Positions 53,164 through 61,248 of a stretch of DNA of 64,000 nt are shown here, one piece after another. The stretch spans positions 1,736,001-1,800,000 of the forward strand of contig NZ_CP012150.1 of the NCBI RefSeq assembly GCF_001187505.1, read 5' to 3'. Both the position numbers and the translations under genes were made by a program. Position 1 is the stretch's first letter, and each line of letters starts with the position of its first letter. The notes beneath the pieces were generated by a model. The model made no database searches. It was not told the origin of the DNA and worked only from the letters and a program-made list of their open reading frames with translations. This stretch comes from Mycolicibacterium goodii (GTDB taxonomy: Bacteria; Actinomycetota; Actinomycetes; Mycobacteriales; Mycobacteriaceae).

Positions 53164-54917
53164 CGAGGCGTGCGGTCCGGATCGGCAACGTGTCCGGTTT
53201 CTACGGAGACCGGCACTCGGCGATGCGGGACCTGGTCTCCGCGGCCGAGATCGATGTCATCACCGGCGACTACCTCGCCGAGCTCACCATGCTCATCCTG
53301 TGGAAGGCGCGCAAGAAGAATCCCGAAACCGGGTATGCGCACACGTTCCTCACCCAGTTCCGCGAGGTGGCCGAGGAGTGCGCGCGCCGGCGGATCAAGG
53401 TCGTGGTGAACGCGGGCGGGCTCAACCCCGCAGGGATGGCACAGCGGGTTCGGGAGTTGGTCGCCGAGCTCGGTGTCGACCTCAGGGTGGCCCACGTCGA
53501 AGGAGACGACCTGATGGCCCGGCTGCCGCAGCTCATGGCGCAGGGCATCGACTTCATCAATATCGACACGGGAATTCCGCTGCGCGCCATAGATTTCGAA
53601 CCGGTGTCGGCCAACGCCTATCTGGGCGGCTGGGGGATCGCATCGGCGCTGGCTCGGGGTGCGGACGTGGTGGTGACCGGCAGGGTGACCGACGCCGCGC
53701 TTGTGGTGGGTGCCGGTGCCTGGTGGCACGGGTGGGCGCGCGACGACCACGACGCGCTGGCCGGCGCCGTCGCCGCCGGTCACATCATCGAATGCGGTCC
53801 GCAGGCCACAGGTGGAAACTATTCGCAGATCAAAGAAGTCACCGACCGGCGCTATCCGGGTTCGCCGATCGCCGAACTGGCGCACGACGGCAGCTTCGTG
53901 ATAACCAAGCCGACCGGCAGCGGAGGCGTGGTGACGCCGGGCACCGTGACCGCCCAGCTGCTGTACGAGGTCGGTGCGCCCGCCTACGTGAACCCCGATG
54001 TGGTGGCACATTTCGACACATGCAGCATCGCGCAGGTCGGTGAGAACCGCGTGCAGGTCAGCGGAACGGTCGGCACCCCACCACCGGAGTCGCTCAAGGT
54101 CGCGATGAACTACATCGGCGGCTTCCGCAACACCATGACCATGGCGTTGACCGGGCTCGACATCGATGAGAAGGCCAAGTGGGCTGTCGAGGAGCTCATG
54201 ACGATCCTGGGCGGGCATGAGCAGTTCGACAGCGTGGACATCCAGCTGCTGCGCTACGACACACCGGATCCGACGCGCATGGAGCAGGCCACCGCCCATC
54301 TCCGGGTCACCGTCAAGGATCGTGACCGCGCCAAGGTCGATCGTGCGTTCTCCAATGCGGTCATCGAGCTGTACGTCGCCGGGTACGCCGGCTTCTACAC
54401 AACGACACCGCCCACCTCTGCCAGCGAATTCGGTGTCTACTGGCCGACATTGATCCCGGCGTCCGAAGTGCAGCACACGGTGGTGCACGCCGACGGAACG
54501 CGGGAGCTGATCGAGCACGCGGCCGTGACGGCGGAGGTGACTGCGGCGCAGGCGCCGCAACCACCGGCTCCGCGAGATCTCGGGCCCACCTCGCGCAGGC
54601 CCCTGGGCACGATTGTGGCGACCCGCTCTGGAGACAAGGGCGGAAACGCCAACGTCGGGGTGTGGACCGACACCGACGAGCGCTGGGAATGGCTGCGCGC
54701 GCACCTCACCGAGCGAAGGTTCGGCGAACTGGTGCCAGAGGCCCACGGACTGACCATCCGGCGGTTCGAGTTCCCGAACCTCAAGGCGCTCAACTTCGTC
54801 GTCGTCGGATTCCTCGGAGACGGCGTGGCGTCATGCACGCGACCCGATGCCCAGGCCAAGAGCCTCGGTGAGTACCTGCGGGCCGTCAACACCGACATAC
54901 CCGACGCATTGATCTGA
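53160..54917 (+). CDS. AtuA-family (DUF1446) protein
   Basis: A 585-residue protein with the full DUF1446 architecture. The N-terminal region starts VRIGNVSGFYGDRHSAMRDL and contains INIDTGIPLRAIDFEPVSAN and VVTGRVTDAALVVGA; the separate C-terminal domain (about residues 475-585) contains ATRSGDKGGNANVGVW. AtuA is encoded in the acyclic terpene (citronellol/geraniol) cluster of Pseudomonas, where its biochemical role is not established. The GTG overlaps the preceding stop by 4 bp. This is the marker gene that points to an Atu-like pathway rather than plain leucine degradation. Confidence 0.88.
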   Translation: MTRRAVRIGNVSGFYGDRHSAMRDLVSAAEIDVITGDYLAELTMLILWKARKKNPETGYAHTFLTQFREVAEECARRRIKVVVNAGGLNPAGMAQRVRELVAELGVDLRVAHVEGDDLMARLPQLMAQGIDFINIDTGIPLRAIDFEPVSANAYLGGWGIASALARGADVVVTGRVTDAALVVGAGAWWHGWARDDHDALAGAVAAGHIIECGPQATGGNYSQIKEVTDRRYPGSPIAELAHDGSFVITKPTGSGGVVTPGTVTAQLLYEVGAPAYVNPDVVAHFDTCSIAQVGENRVQVSGTVGTPPPESLKVAMNYIGGFRNTMTMALTGLDIDEKAKWAVEELMTILGGHEQFDSVDIQLLRYDTPDPTRMEQATAHLRVTVKDRDRAKVDRAFSNAVIELYVAGYAGFYTTTPPTSASEFGVYWPTLIPASEVQHTVVHADGTRELIEHAAVTAEVTAAQAPQPPAPRDLGPTSRRPLGTIVATRSGDKGGNANVGVWTDTDERWEWLRAHLTERRFGELVPEAHGLTIRRFEFPNLKALNFVVVGFLGDGVASCTRPDAQAKSLGEYLRAVNTDIPDALI

Positions 54918-54932
54918 GGAGAACTGACCGAC

Positions 54933-56069
54933 ATGGACTTCCGCGAACCCGACGAGCTCCGCGACCTGCGCGCCGCGGTCGCCGCGATCGCCGACAAGTA
55001 CGGGCCTGTGTACTTCGCGGAACGGGCGACGGCCCACGAACCCACCGACGAACTCTGGAAGGATCTTGCGGAGCACGGGTTCATCGGCATCAATTTCCCC
55101 GAGGAGTTCGGCGGCGGGGGAGGGGGAATGGTCGAACTCGCCATCGTCTGTGAGGAGACCGCCGCTCGCGGGTGCCCGCTGCTGCTCATGCTGGTCTCCA
55201 GCGCGATATCGGGTGAACTGCTCTCCCGCTACGGCAGCATCGAGCAGCAGAAGGACTGGCTGCCGCGCATGGCCTCCGGAGAAACCAAGGTGGTCTTCGC
55301 CATCACCGAGCCCGACGCCGGGTCCAACACGCGCCAGATCGCCACGACGGCGGTACGCGACGGCGGCGACTACGTGATCAACGGCACCAAGTACTACATC
55401 TCCGGCGTGGACGAGGCCGGGGCGCTCATCGTCGTCACACGGACTGCGCCGGAACGTCTTTCGCTCTTCCTGGTGCCCACCGATGCGCCGGGCCTGGTCA
55501 AGCATCGGCTCCCGGTGGGCATCAACCTACCCGAGAAGCAGTTCACACTGCACTTCGACGATGTCCGGGTTCCGGCCTCGAATCTCGTGGGCGCGCAGCA
55601 CGAGGGCTTCAAGCAGGTGTTCGACGGACTCAATCCCGAACGCATCACGGGGGCCGCGGTGTGCGTGGGTATCGGCAGGCATGTGGTCGAGAAGGCCGCC
55701 GACTACGCGCGTCAGCGGTCGGTGTGGGGTCCACCCATCGGCACGTATCAGGCCATGGCGCACCCGCTGGCCAAGGCGAAGATCGAGGTGGACATGGCGG
55801 CGATCGCCACCAGCAGGGCTGCCTGGCTGTTCGACAACCGGTTGCCGGCCGGCGAGGCGTCGAACATCGCGAAGTACCTGGCGGCCGAGGCGGCCGTCGC
55901 TGCAGCGGATCATGCCATCCAACTCCACGGCGGTAACGGCATCTCCGCCGAGTACGGTCTGCTGCCGCAGTGGGGCCTGGCCAGACTGCTGCAGATCGCA
56001 CCGGTCAGCCGGGAGATGATCCTGAACTACGTTGCGCAGCACAGTCTCAACTTGCCGCGGTCGTACTGA
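54933..56069 (+). CDS. acyl-CoA dehydrogenase (AtuD/FadE-like)
   Basis: A 378-residue acyl-CoA dehydrogenase. FGGGGGGMVELAIVCEETA lies in the N-domain, VVFAITEPDAGSNTRQI and YYISGVDEAGALIVVTRT form the flavin/substrate beta domain, and YARQRSVWGPPIGTYQAMAHPL followed by QLHGGNGISAEYGLLPQ form the C-terminal helical domain. It would introduce the alpha,beta double bond that the carboxylase pair needs next to a methyl branch, as AtuD (citronellyl-CoA) or LiuA (isovaleryl-CoA) do. It follows the DUF1446 gene by 15 bp with GAGGAG upstream. Confidence 0.88.
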   Translation: MDFREPDELRDLRAAVAAIADKYGPVYFAERATAHEPTDELWKDLAEHGFIGINFPEEFGGGGGGMVELAIVCEETAARGCPLLLMLVSSAISGELLSRYGSIEQQKDWLPRMASGETKVVFAITEPDAGSNTRQIATTAVRDGGDYVINGTKYYISGVDEAGALIVVTRTAPERLSLFLVPTDAPGLVKHRLPVGINLPEKQFTLHFDDVRVPASNLVGAQHEGFKQVFDGLNPERITGAAVCVGIGRHVVEKAADYARQRSVWGPPIGTYQAMAHPLAKAKIEVDMAAIATSRAAWLFDNRLPAGEASNIAKYLAAEAAVAAADHAIQLHGGNGISAEYGLLPQWGLARLLQIAPVSREMILNYVAQHSLNLPRSY

Positions 56070-56070
56070 C

Positions 56071-57099
56071 GTGAAGTTCGGTCTGCAGCTCGGATACTGG
56101 GCCACGCAGCCGCCGACCAACCATGCGGAGTTGGTGGCCGCGGCCGAGGAGGCCGGTTTCGACACGGTGTTCACCGCCGAGGCGTGGGGTTCGGATGCGT
56201 TCACGCCGTTGGCGTGGTGGGGGCGTGAGACGACGCGGCTGCGGCTGGGCACGTCGGTGGTGCAACTGTCGGCGCGTACCCCCACGGCGTGCGCGATGGC
56301 GTCGCTGACCCTGGACCACCTCTCGGGTGGCCGGCACATCCTGGGGCTGGGGGTGTCCGGGCCGCAGGTGGTGGAGGGCTGGTACGGGCAGCGTTTCCCC
56401 AAGCCGCTGGCCCGCACCCGCGAGTACATCGACGTGATCCGGCAGGTGTGGGCCCGCCAGGCGCCGGTGAGCAGCGGCGGGCCGCACTACCCGCTGCCGC
56501 TGACCGGTGCGGGCACCACCGGGCTGGGCAAGGCGCTCAAGCCCATCACCCATCCGCTGCGCGCGGACATCCCGATCATGCTGGGTGCCGAGGGGCCCAA
56601 GAACGTGGCGTTGGCCGCGGAGATCTGCGACGGCTGGCTGCCGATCTTCTACACACCGCGCATGGCCGACACCTACAACGCGTGGCTCGACGAGGGTTTC
56701 GCGCGGCCCGGTGCGCGTCGCACCCGCGAGACCTTCGAGATCTGCGCGACCGCCAACATCGTCATCACCGAGGACCGGGCCGCGGCGTTCGCGGCGATGA
56801 AGCCCTATCTGGCGCTGTACATGGGCGGTATGGGCGCCGAGGACACCAACTTCCACGCCGATGTCTACCGCCGCATGGGCTATGGCGAGGTCGTCGACGA
56901 CGTCACCAGGCTGCTGCGCGGCCATGGGAGAGAGGAAGCGGCACAGGCGATTCCCGATGAGGTGGTCGACGACGCGGCGATCGTGGGCGACGTCTCCTAC
57001 GTGCGCGAGCAGATCAAGGTGTGGGAGGCCGCAGGCGTCACCACCATGGTCGTCAATGCCCGCAGTCCCCAACACATCCACCAACTGGCTTTTCTGTGA
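56071..57099 (+). CDS. luciferase-like F420-dependent oxidoreductase 1 (TIGR03559/Rv3520c type)
   Basis: A 342-residue LLM-fold enzyme. KFGLQLGYWATQPP opens the barrel and FTAEAWGSDAFTPLAWWGRE, LDHLSGGRHILGLGVSGPQV and PIMLGAEGPKNVALAAEICD carry the cofactor-binding signature of mycobacterial F420-linked members. These enzymes transfer hydride between F420 and an alcohol, ketone or enoyl substrate. GTG 56071 starts one base after the preceding TGA. In the cluster it could replace a nicotinamide-dependent alcohol dehydrogenase or enoyl reductase. Confidence 0.85.
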   Translation: MKFGLQLGYWATQPPTNHAELVAAAEEAGFDTVFTAEAWGSDAFTPLAWWGRETTRLRLGTSVVQLSARTPTACAMASLTLDHLSGGRHILGLGVSGPQVVEGWYGQRFPKPLARTREYIDVIRQVWARQAPVSSGGPHYPLPLTGAGTTGLGKALKPITHPLRADIPIMLGAEGPKNVALAAEICDGWLPIFYTPRMADTYNAWLDEGFARPGARRTRETFEICATANIVITEDRAAAFAAMKPYLALYMGGMGAEDTNFHADVYRRMGYGEVVDDVTRLLRGHGREEAAQAIPDEVVDDAAIVGDVSYVREQIKVWEAAGVTTMVVNARSPQHIHQLAFL

Positions 57100-57108
57100 A
57101 GGACGAAC

Positions 57109-57861
57109 ATGCTGGAGATCTCCGACCGCAACCGGGTCCGCACCATCACCCTGGCGCGCCACGATGCGCTCAACGCGTTCGACGAGTCGCTCTACGACGC
57201 CACCGCGATCGCCCTGAGGGACGCCGCCACCGACAGCGATGTCGCGGTGGTGGTGCTCACCGGGTCCGGCCGGGCCTTCTGTGCCGGAACCGATCTCAAG
57301 GAACTGCACGCCAGGGCGACGAAGAACGGCTTCGTTCCGGGGGAGTACGGCTTCAACGGGCTGATGGATGTTCTCGCCGAGTTCCCCAAACCGTTGATCT
57401 GCGCGGTCAACGGTGTCGGGCTGGGCATCGGCACGACCATCCTGGGGTTCGCCGACCTGGCGTTCATGTCCACCACAGCCCGGTTGAAGTGTCCGTTCAC
57501 CAGCCTGGGGCTGGCACCGGAGGCTGCATCGTCGTATCTGCTGCCGGCCCTGGTGGGCCGGCCGAACGCGGCCTGGATCCTGATGTCCTCGGAGTGGATC
57601 GACGCCCAGCAGGCACTCGACATGGGCCTGGTGTGGCGGCTGTGTGAGCCCGACCAGCTCGACGACGAAGTGCGGCGGCACGCGGAACTGGTTGCCAAGC
57701 ACCCGATCTCGAGCTTGGTCGCCGTGAAACGGACCCTCACGGCACCGCACATCGAGGCGGTGCGCGCCGCGTTGGCCCGAGAGGACGCCTATCTCGATGA
57801 GCTGCTGGGGGCACCGGCGAGCATGGCGGCACTGGCGCGGTTCGTCGGCAAGCGCGACTAG
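57109..57861 (+). CDS. enoyl-CoA hydratase/isomerase family protein 2
   Basis: A 250-residue crotonase. FCAGTDLKELHARATKN supplies the first oxyanion half and VNGVGLGIGTTILGFADLAF the second; the conserved glutamate region LGLAPEAASSYLLPALVG fits enoyl-CoA hydratases/isomerases (LAPE-S motif). It has AAGGACG upstream. As the last gene of the long plus-strand run, it is followed by an unusual TTAA-rich non-coding stretch, so the operon probably ends here. It may act on the CoA ester after chain shortening. Confidence 0.86.
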   Translation: MLEISDRNRVRTITLARHDALNAFDESLYDATAIALRDAATDSDVAVVVLTGSGRAFCAGTDLKELHARATKNGFVPGEYGFNGLMDVLAEFPKPLICAVNGVGLGIGTTILGFADLAFMSTTARLKCPFTSLGLAPEAASSYLLPALVGRPNAAWILMSSEWIDAQQALDMGLVWRLCEPDQLDDEVRRHAELVAKHPISSLVAVKRTLTAPHIEAVRAALAREDAYLDELLGAPASMAALARFVGKRD

Positions 57862-58132
57862 CGCTAAGAGTCTGGGTTAAGACGACTTAAGACGACTTAA
57901 GACGACTTAGGAAGCTAACGGCCATCGGGTAGAGCTGTGAATCGAACTAAGGGCTTAGGTTCAGAGAGCTAACGCGCTTAAGGAGCAAGTCAAGGGCGTA
58001 AGCGAGCTCAGTGGCCGATCGCTAAAGACCTTAGTAGTCACGGTAATTCGGCCCTTGACGGCATACCGGGGAGCTGTGTACCGTCTGGCTCCAACCCAGC
58101 CGGCGGGGCTGGATCAGCAAAAGGAGAAGCAC
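57862..58132. repeat. TTAA/CTAA-rich intergenic region with 10-bp direct repeats
   Basis: The region contains three tandem copies of GACGACTTAA (57881-57910, the third ending TTAG) and about fourteen CTAA/TTAA/TTAG/GTAA steps in 185 bp, several spaced 10 bp apart. Such AT steps are rare in the flanking GC-rich DNA. GTCAAGGGC at 57989-57997 is complementary to GCCCTTGAC at 58051-58059, the latter overlapping the -35 element of the next gene. No protein-coding pattern is seen. Confidence 0.6.
58055..58084 (+). promoter_or_regulatory. SigA-like promoter of the 86-residue protein
   Basis: TTGACG (58055-58060) and TACCGT (58079-58084) are separated by 18 bp and lie about 48 bp before the GTG start, leaving a short leader with AAAGGAGA as ribosome site. 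This is one of the best consensus-like promoters in the window. Confidence 0.55.
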
Positions 58133-58393
58133 GTGAGCGAACCGAACAAGTTCTACGAGTTCATCTTCGGTACCGACGACCCGAACATCCGTTATGTGGA
58201 TCCGGACGGGTACGCACCGAGCATTGCTTTCCGTGTCGACGGGAAGCCGGGTACACGGGCGGCGAAGGTGTTGGTCGACGCCAACGCAGACTTCAGTAAC
58301 GAGCTCGTCGAAGCCTACCTTTATATGGATTCTGCTCAGTTGCGGACGCTCGCAGAGGACGCTCTCCGCGCCGCCGAGCTTCTGGACGCCTAG
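58133..58393 (+). CDS. small conserved-looking protein, 86 aa, unknown function
   Basis: The GTG start has AAAAGGAGAA 6-7 bases upstream, a strong ribosome site, and a good SigA-type promoter before it. The product is acidic, begins SEPNKFYEFIFGTDDPNIRY and ends in a helix (LRTLAEDALRAAELLDA). No cysteine pair, signal peptide or membrane helix is present. I do not recognise the family. Its separate promoter and position between the carboxylase operon and the convergent F420-enzyme gene suggest a binding, regulatory or chaperone-like role within the cluster. Confidence 0.7.
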   Translation: MSEPNKFYEFIFGTDDPNIRYVDPDGYAPSIAFRVDGKPGTRAAKVLVDANADFSNELVEAYLYMDSAQLRTLAEDALRAAELLDA

Positions 58394-58400
58394 ACATGCC

Positions 58401-59447
58401 CTAGCCCCGTGCGGCGGCGGCGCGCGCACCGGCGACGATCGCCGCCGCCGTATCGTCGCTCAGCGGATACGGCGTGAGCAATGTGAAACGGTCGACCAGT
58501 CCGCCGAATCGGATGGCCACCTCGGCCCCGGCCTCGGTCGGATCTCCCACGACGGCAAAGGTGTTGAGCACCTCGTCGTCGATCAGGGCGCTCATCGTCG
58601 CCCACTCCCCGGCCTTGGACAGCCGGTGTAGTTCGGTGTGCAGGTCGTGCCATCCGTGTAGTTCGAGGACGTGACGGTAGGCCGGTGTGGACCCGTAGAA
58701 CGCGATCTGGCGCCGGACGGCGTGGACGGCCCGGGCCATCTCCTCATCGGTGCTCCCGGAGGCGATCAGGCCCGGATAGGAGACGGTGAACTCGGCACGG
58801 CTGCGGCCGGCCTGCCGCAACTCGACGGCGATGACCGGTTGGGTGACTTCACTGAGGTAACGCTGCGTGGTGAAACCGTGCACCAGCAGGCCGTCGGCTA
58901 CACGGGCCGCGACGCGGGTCATCTTGGGCCCGACCGCCGAGATCACGATCTTGGGTTCGCCGTGAGGATGCGGAGCCGGGGTGAACATCGGGGTCATGAG
59001 CGTGTGCTGGTAGTAGTCTCCCCGGAAATCGAGACGCTCACCGGTCCGCCACGACCTCCAGATCGCCCGGACGGCATCGACATACTCCGACATCCGTTCG
59101 GCGGGGGCCGACCACGGCATCGAGAACCGGCGCTCGATGTGTGCCTGTATCTGGGTGCCGAGCCCGAGCACGAACCGCCCGCCGCTCATCTCCTGAAGAT
59201 CGTTGGCCGCCATGGCTGTCGTCATGGGGCTGCGGGCGAATGCCACGGCGATGCCGGTGCCCAGCTGGACAGTGGTGGTGGTCATCGCCGCCACCGCCAG
59301 CGGCAGAAACGGATCCCTGTCCACATCGGTGGACCAGATGCCGTCGAAGCCGATGTCCTGGGCGCGTGCAGCCTGGCCGACGACGGCGGTGATGCCGGTG
59401 TCGTCGGCGCCCGAGACCGCGCCCCCGATGTTGCAGTCGATGTGCAC
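58401..59447 (-). CDS. luciferase-like F420-dependent oxidoreductase 2 (TIGR03617 type)
   Basis: A 348-residue LLM enzyme. FDGIWSTDVDRDPFLPLAVA, LQEMSGGRFVLGLGTQIQAH and RRFSMPWSAPAERMSEYVDA are characteristic of the mycobacterial TIGR03617 group, believed to use F420. It starts with GTG 59447, 9 bp after the stop of the upstream membrane-protein gene, so the two form a minus-strand operon. It shares only the fold with the plus-strand enzyme at 56071-57099. A second F420-linked redox step in one cluster suggests several hydride transfers on the substrate. Confidence 0.85.
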   Translation of the reverse strand: MHIDCNIGGAVSGADDTGITAVVGQAARAQDIGFDGIWSTDVDRDPFLPLAVAAMTTTTVQLGTGIAVAFARSPMTTAMAANDLQEMSGGRFVLGLGTQIQAHIERRFSMPWSAPAERMSEYVDAVRAIWRSWRTGERLDFRGDYYQHTLMTPMFTPAPHPHGEPKIVISAVGPKMTRVAARVADGLLVHGFTTQRYLSEVTQPVIAVELRQAGRSRAEFTVSYPGLIASGSTDEEMARAVHAVRRQIAFYGSTPAYRHVLELHGWHDLHTELHRLSKAGEWATMSALIDDEVLNTFAVVGDPTEAGAEVAIRFGGLVDRFTLLTPYPLSDDTAAAIVAGARAAAARG

Positions 59448-59456
59448 GGTGCTGAC

Positions 59457-60305
59457 TCAGCCGGCGAGCTGAGCCTCTGGCGGCGCGGTGCGCTCGGATG
59501 CCGGAGTGCCGTTGTCCGGCAGCCTCTTCGGAAGAAAGAAGGCGGCGAGCCCGCAGATGGTAACCGCGCACAGGGCGATCGAAGCGAGTGTCGAGGCGAA
59601 GATCAGTGGTGTGGACGCCAGCCCGTTGTCGAGATGCATCCCGATGATGACGGGGTAGCCCAGACCGAAATTGGCACCGAAGAACGTCACCGGGAAGAGC
59701 ACGAACAGGCCCAGCAACTCCCACCACCGGGATGCGCGGCGCCAGACGAGTACCGCGGTCACGGTGAAGAGCACCACCTGCGTGCCCTCCAGGACTCCGA
59801 TGACAAGCGGATAGTTCCAGACCCGGAGAACGTGCGGGCCGTAGTAGGTGTAGACATCCGTTCCGGTGCCGATGACCTCGAAGATGCACGACGTGACGAT
59901 CTCCAGTCCCCACAGGGCGAACAGGCCCTTTCGGTTGAACCGTCCTTCGTAGATGGGCCGTCCGGCGTACAGGCATGCGCCGGCATACAGGATGATGTAG
60001 CCGCTGTGGGTCCAGTTCGGTTGGGGAATCCCGAAGGCGGAGAAGTGCATCAGTCCGGCGCCGGGTTGACCGTTTTGTGCGTCGTAGAACCACAGATCGA
60101 ACGCGACGTCGTACAGGGGTTCGGCGTAGGCGCCGACACCGGCGGCCGCCACCGCGAAGAGATAGAACGGTGTGCGTTGCCTGCGGCCGAGGCGAATCGC
60201 GATGACGACCAACACCAGCGTGATGGCCCAGCTCGCGACGGTGAAGATGTTCTGCCACATGAGGCTGACGTCGTGCGTCATCACCTCGGAGGTCATCCGG
60301 CCCAT
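59457..60305 (-). CDS. multi-pass membrane protein (possibly AveC-like)
   Basis: A 282-residue protein with about seven hydrophobic helices; the first is IFTVASWAITLVLVVIAIRL and the last IALCAVTICGLAAFFL. Between them are conserved-looking polar loops (YAEPLYDVAFDLWFYDAQNG and FGIPQPNWTHSGYIILYAGA). The pattern resembles actinobacterial proteins annotated as AveC-like, but I cannot confirm this. ATG 60305 has AAGGAG 7 bases upstream; longer upstream frames are not supported. It is co-transcribed with the F420 enzyme and may be a membrane enzyme acting on the same hydrophobic substrate. Confidence 0.7.
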   Translation of the reverse strand: MGRMTSEVMTHDVSLMWQNIFTVASWAITLVLVVIAIRLGRRQRTPFYLFAVAAAGVGAYAEPLYDVAFDLWFYDAQNGQPGAGLMHFSAFGIPQPNWTHSGYIILYAGACLYAGRPIYEGRFNRKGLFALWGLEIVTSCIFEVIGTGTDVYTYYGPHVLRVWNYPLVIGVLEGTQVVLFTVTAVLVWRRASRWWELLGLFVLFPVTFFGANFGLGYPVIIGMHLDNGLASTPLIFASTLASIALCAVTICGLAAFFLPKRLPDNGTPASERTAPPEAQLAG

Positions 60306-60426
60306 GCGTGCTCCTTCCTCAACGCCGCGACAGTGAAATGTGAAGTGCCCGTGTGGCTCACGTGAAAGGGACGCTAGCTGCGGTGAGGCGCGATCAAATC
60401 CCCCGCTGGGAGGTGTTGCGCTCTCC

Positions 60427-61065
60427 TTATGGGGTGCGACGGCGTGCGGTGAGAATGCTGCGTGCGGAATCGGCGAGAAGTACCCTGAGCCGGTCGTCGG
60501 CGAGACCGGTGTTGTGGAACAGGGGTGACTGAATGGCGCCGATGGCGGCATGCACGATGACCCGAGCCTCGGTGTCGTCCAGGTCCTCGCGCAGTTCGTT
60601 CACGAGATGGACCCATTCCTCGAGGTACAGCCGCTGTTTGCGGCGGAGCCTCCGGCGGTCCTCCTCCGGGAGGTTGTTGATCTCGTTGTGGTAGACCTGC
60701 GCAAGCTGACGGTCACCGACCACGAACTCGACCTGGCCCTCGATCAACTCCTCCAGTGCTTTTGACAGTTCGTCGGTCTCGTCGAGGATGCGCGCTTCCT
60801 CGACGATGAGATCGTCGATCACCTGGTCGAACAAAGCGACCAGGATGGCGGACTTGCTGTCGAAATGGCGGTAGACGCCGGACCCGGTGATGCCGGCGGC
60901 GTTTCCGATGTCAGCTATCGAAACCGCGTGAAAACCCTTGCGGCCGATCAGTTCAGAGGCCGCCTGCAGAATCCGGTTTTTGCGGTCGGGATCGCGGGTT
61001 CTGGTCTTGGCGGTGTCTGGGGGCAGGTCGACGGGGATGAGCAGACCTCCTAAGTGTATGTCCAC
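60427..61065 (-). CDS. TetR-family transcriptional regulator
   Basis: A 212-residue TetR protein. The HTH is in the N-terminal third (ASELIGRKGFHAVSIADIGN then AAGITGSGVYRHFDSK), and the C-terminal helices (about 85-205) form the ligand domain, here of the KstR2/FadR-like fatty-acyl-sensing size. GTG 61065 is the longest plausible start; a strong AGGAGG inside the first codons hints that translation may begin later. It is divergent from the mce operon; operator C lies between them and a TAAGTG-CACTTA palindrome covers its own start. A role as repressor of mce and of the carboxylase operon is inferred. Confidence 0.85.
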   Translation of the reverse strand: MDIHLGGLLIPVDLPPDTAKTRTRDPDRKNRILQAASELIGRKGFHAVSIADIGNAAGITGSGVYRHFDSKSAILVALFDQVIDDLIVEEARILDETDELSKALEELIEGQVEFVVGDRQLAQVYHNEINNLPEEDRRRLRRKQRLYLEEWVHLVNELREDLDDTEARVIVHAAIGAIQSPLFHNTGLADDRLRVLLADSARSILTARRRTP

Positions 61066-61068
61066 TTA
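61051..61068. promoter_or_regulatory. palindrome over the tetR start
   Basis: TAAGTGTATGTCCACTTA has perfect 6-bp arms with a 6-bp spacer and covers the proposed GTG start. The half-site resembles TTAGTGAAT of operators A-C, but the spacing is 4 bp shorter. It could serve autoregulation. Confidence 0.4.
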
Positions 61069-61106
61069 TTATTCAGCGCGGTCGGGCTGGGTGTATCTCG
61101 CAGTGT

Positions 61107-61126
61107 AAGTGAATCTTAAATTACTA
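61107..61126. promoter_or_regulatory. inverted-repeat operator, site C
   Basis: AAGTGAATCTTAAATTACTA pairs imperfectly (5 of 8 arm positions) but has the same half-sites and spacing as sites A and B. It lies 42 bp upstream of tetR and 123 bp upstream of the small ORF before yrbE, where repression of both directions is possible. Confidence 0.55.
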
Positions 61127-61236
61127 ACTCGATAATTACGCGTTTCGCCGCCGCGCGCATCCGGAGGCGAGGTTGTGCCCCTGGAGGGGGACCCATCTCC
61201 CCCCGCGAGGAGGGGAAACGGCCGTGATCTGTGCCA

Positions 61237-61242
61237 TACATT
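61237..61242 (+). promoter_or_regulatory. -10 element of the mce operon (leaderless)
   Basis: TACATT fits TAnnnT and is followed by exactly 6 bases before GTG 61249, which puts the expected transcription start on the first base of that codon. GTGATCTG, shared with the upstream regions of two other cluster genes, lies just before it. Confidence 0.5.
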
Positions 61243-61248
61243 TTCGGC

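Noticed and set aside
57877..57910. CRISPR-like array
   Set aside because: The repeats are 10 bp and directly adjacent, with no spacers and no cas genes nearby.
61051..61068. TAAGTG-CACTTA palindrome as a fourth copy of the cluster operator
   Set aside because: Half-sites are similar, but the arm spacing is 4 bp shorter than in the other three sites, so it is listed separately with lower confidence.
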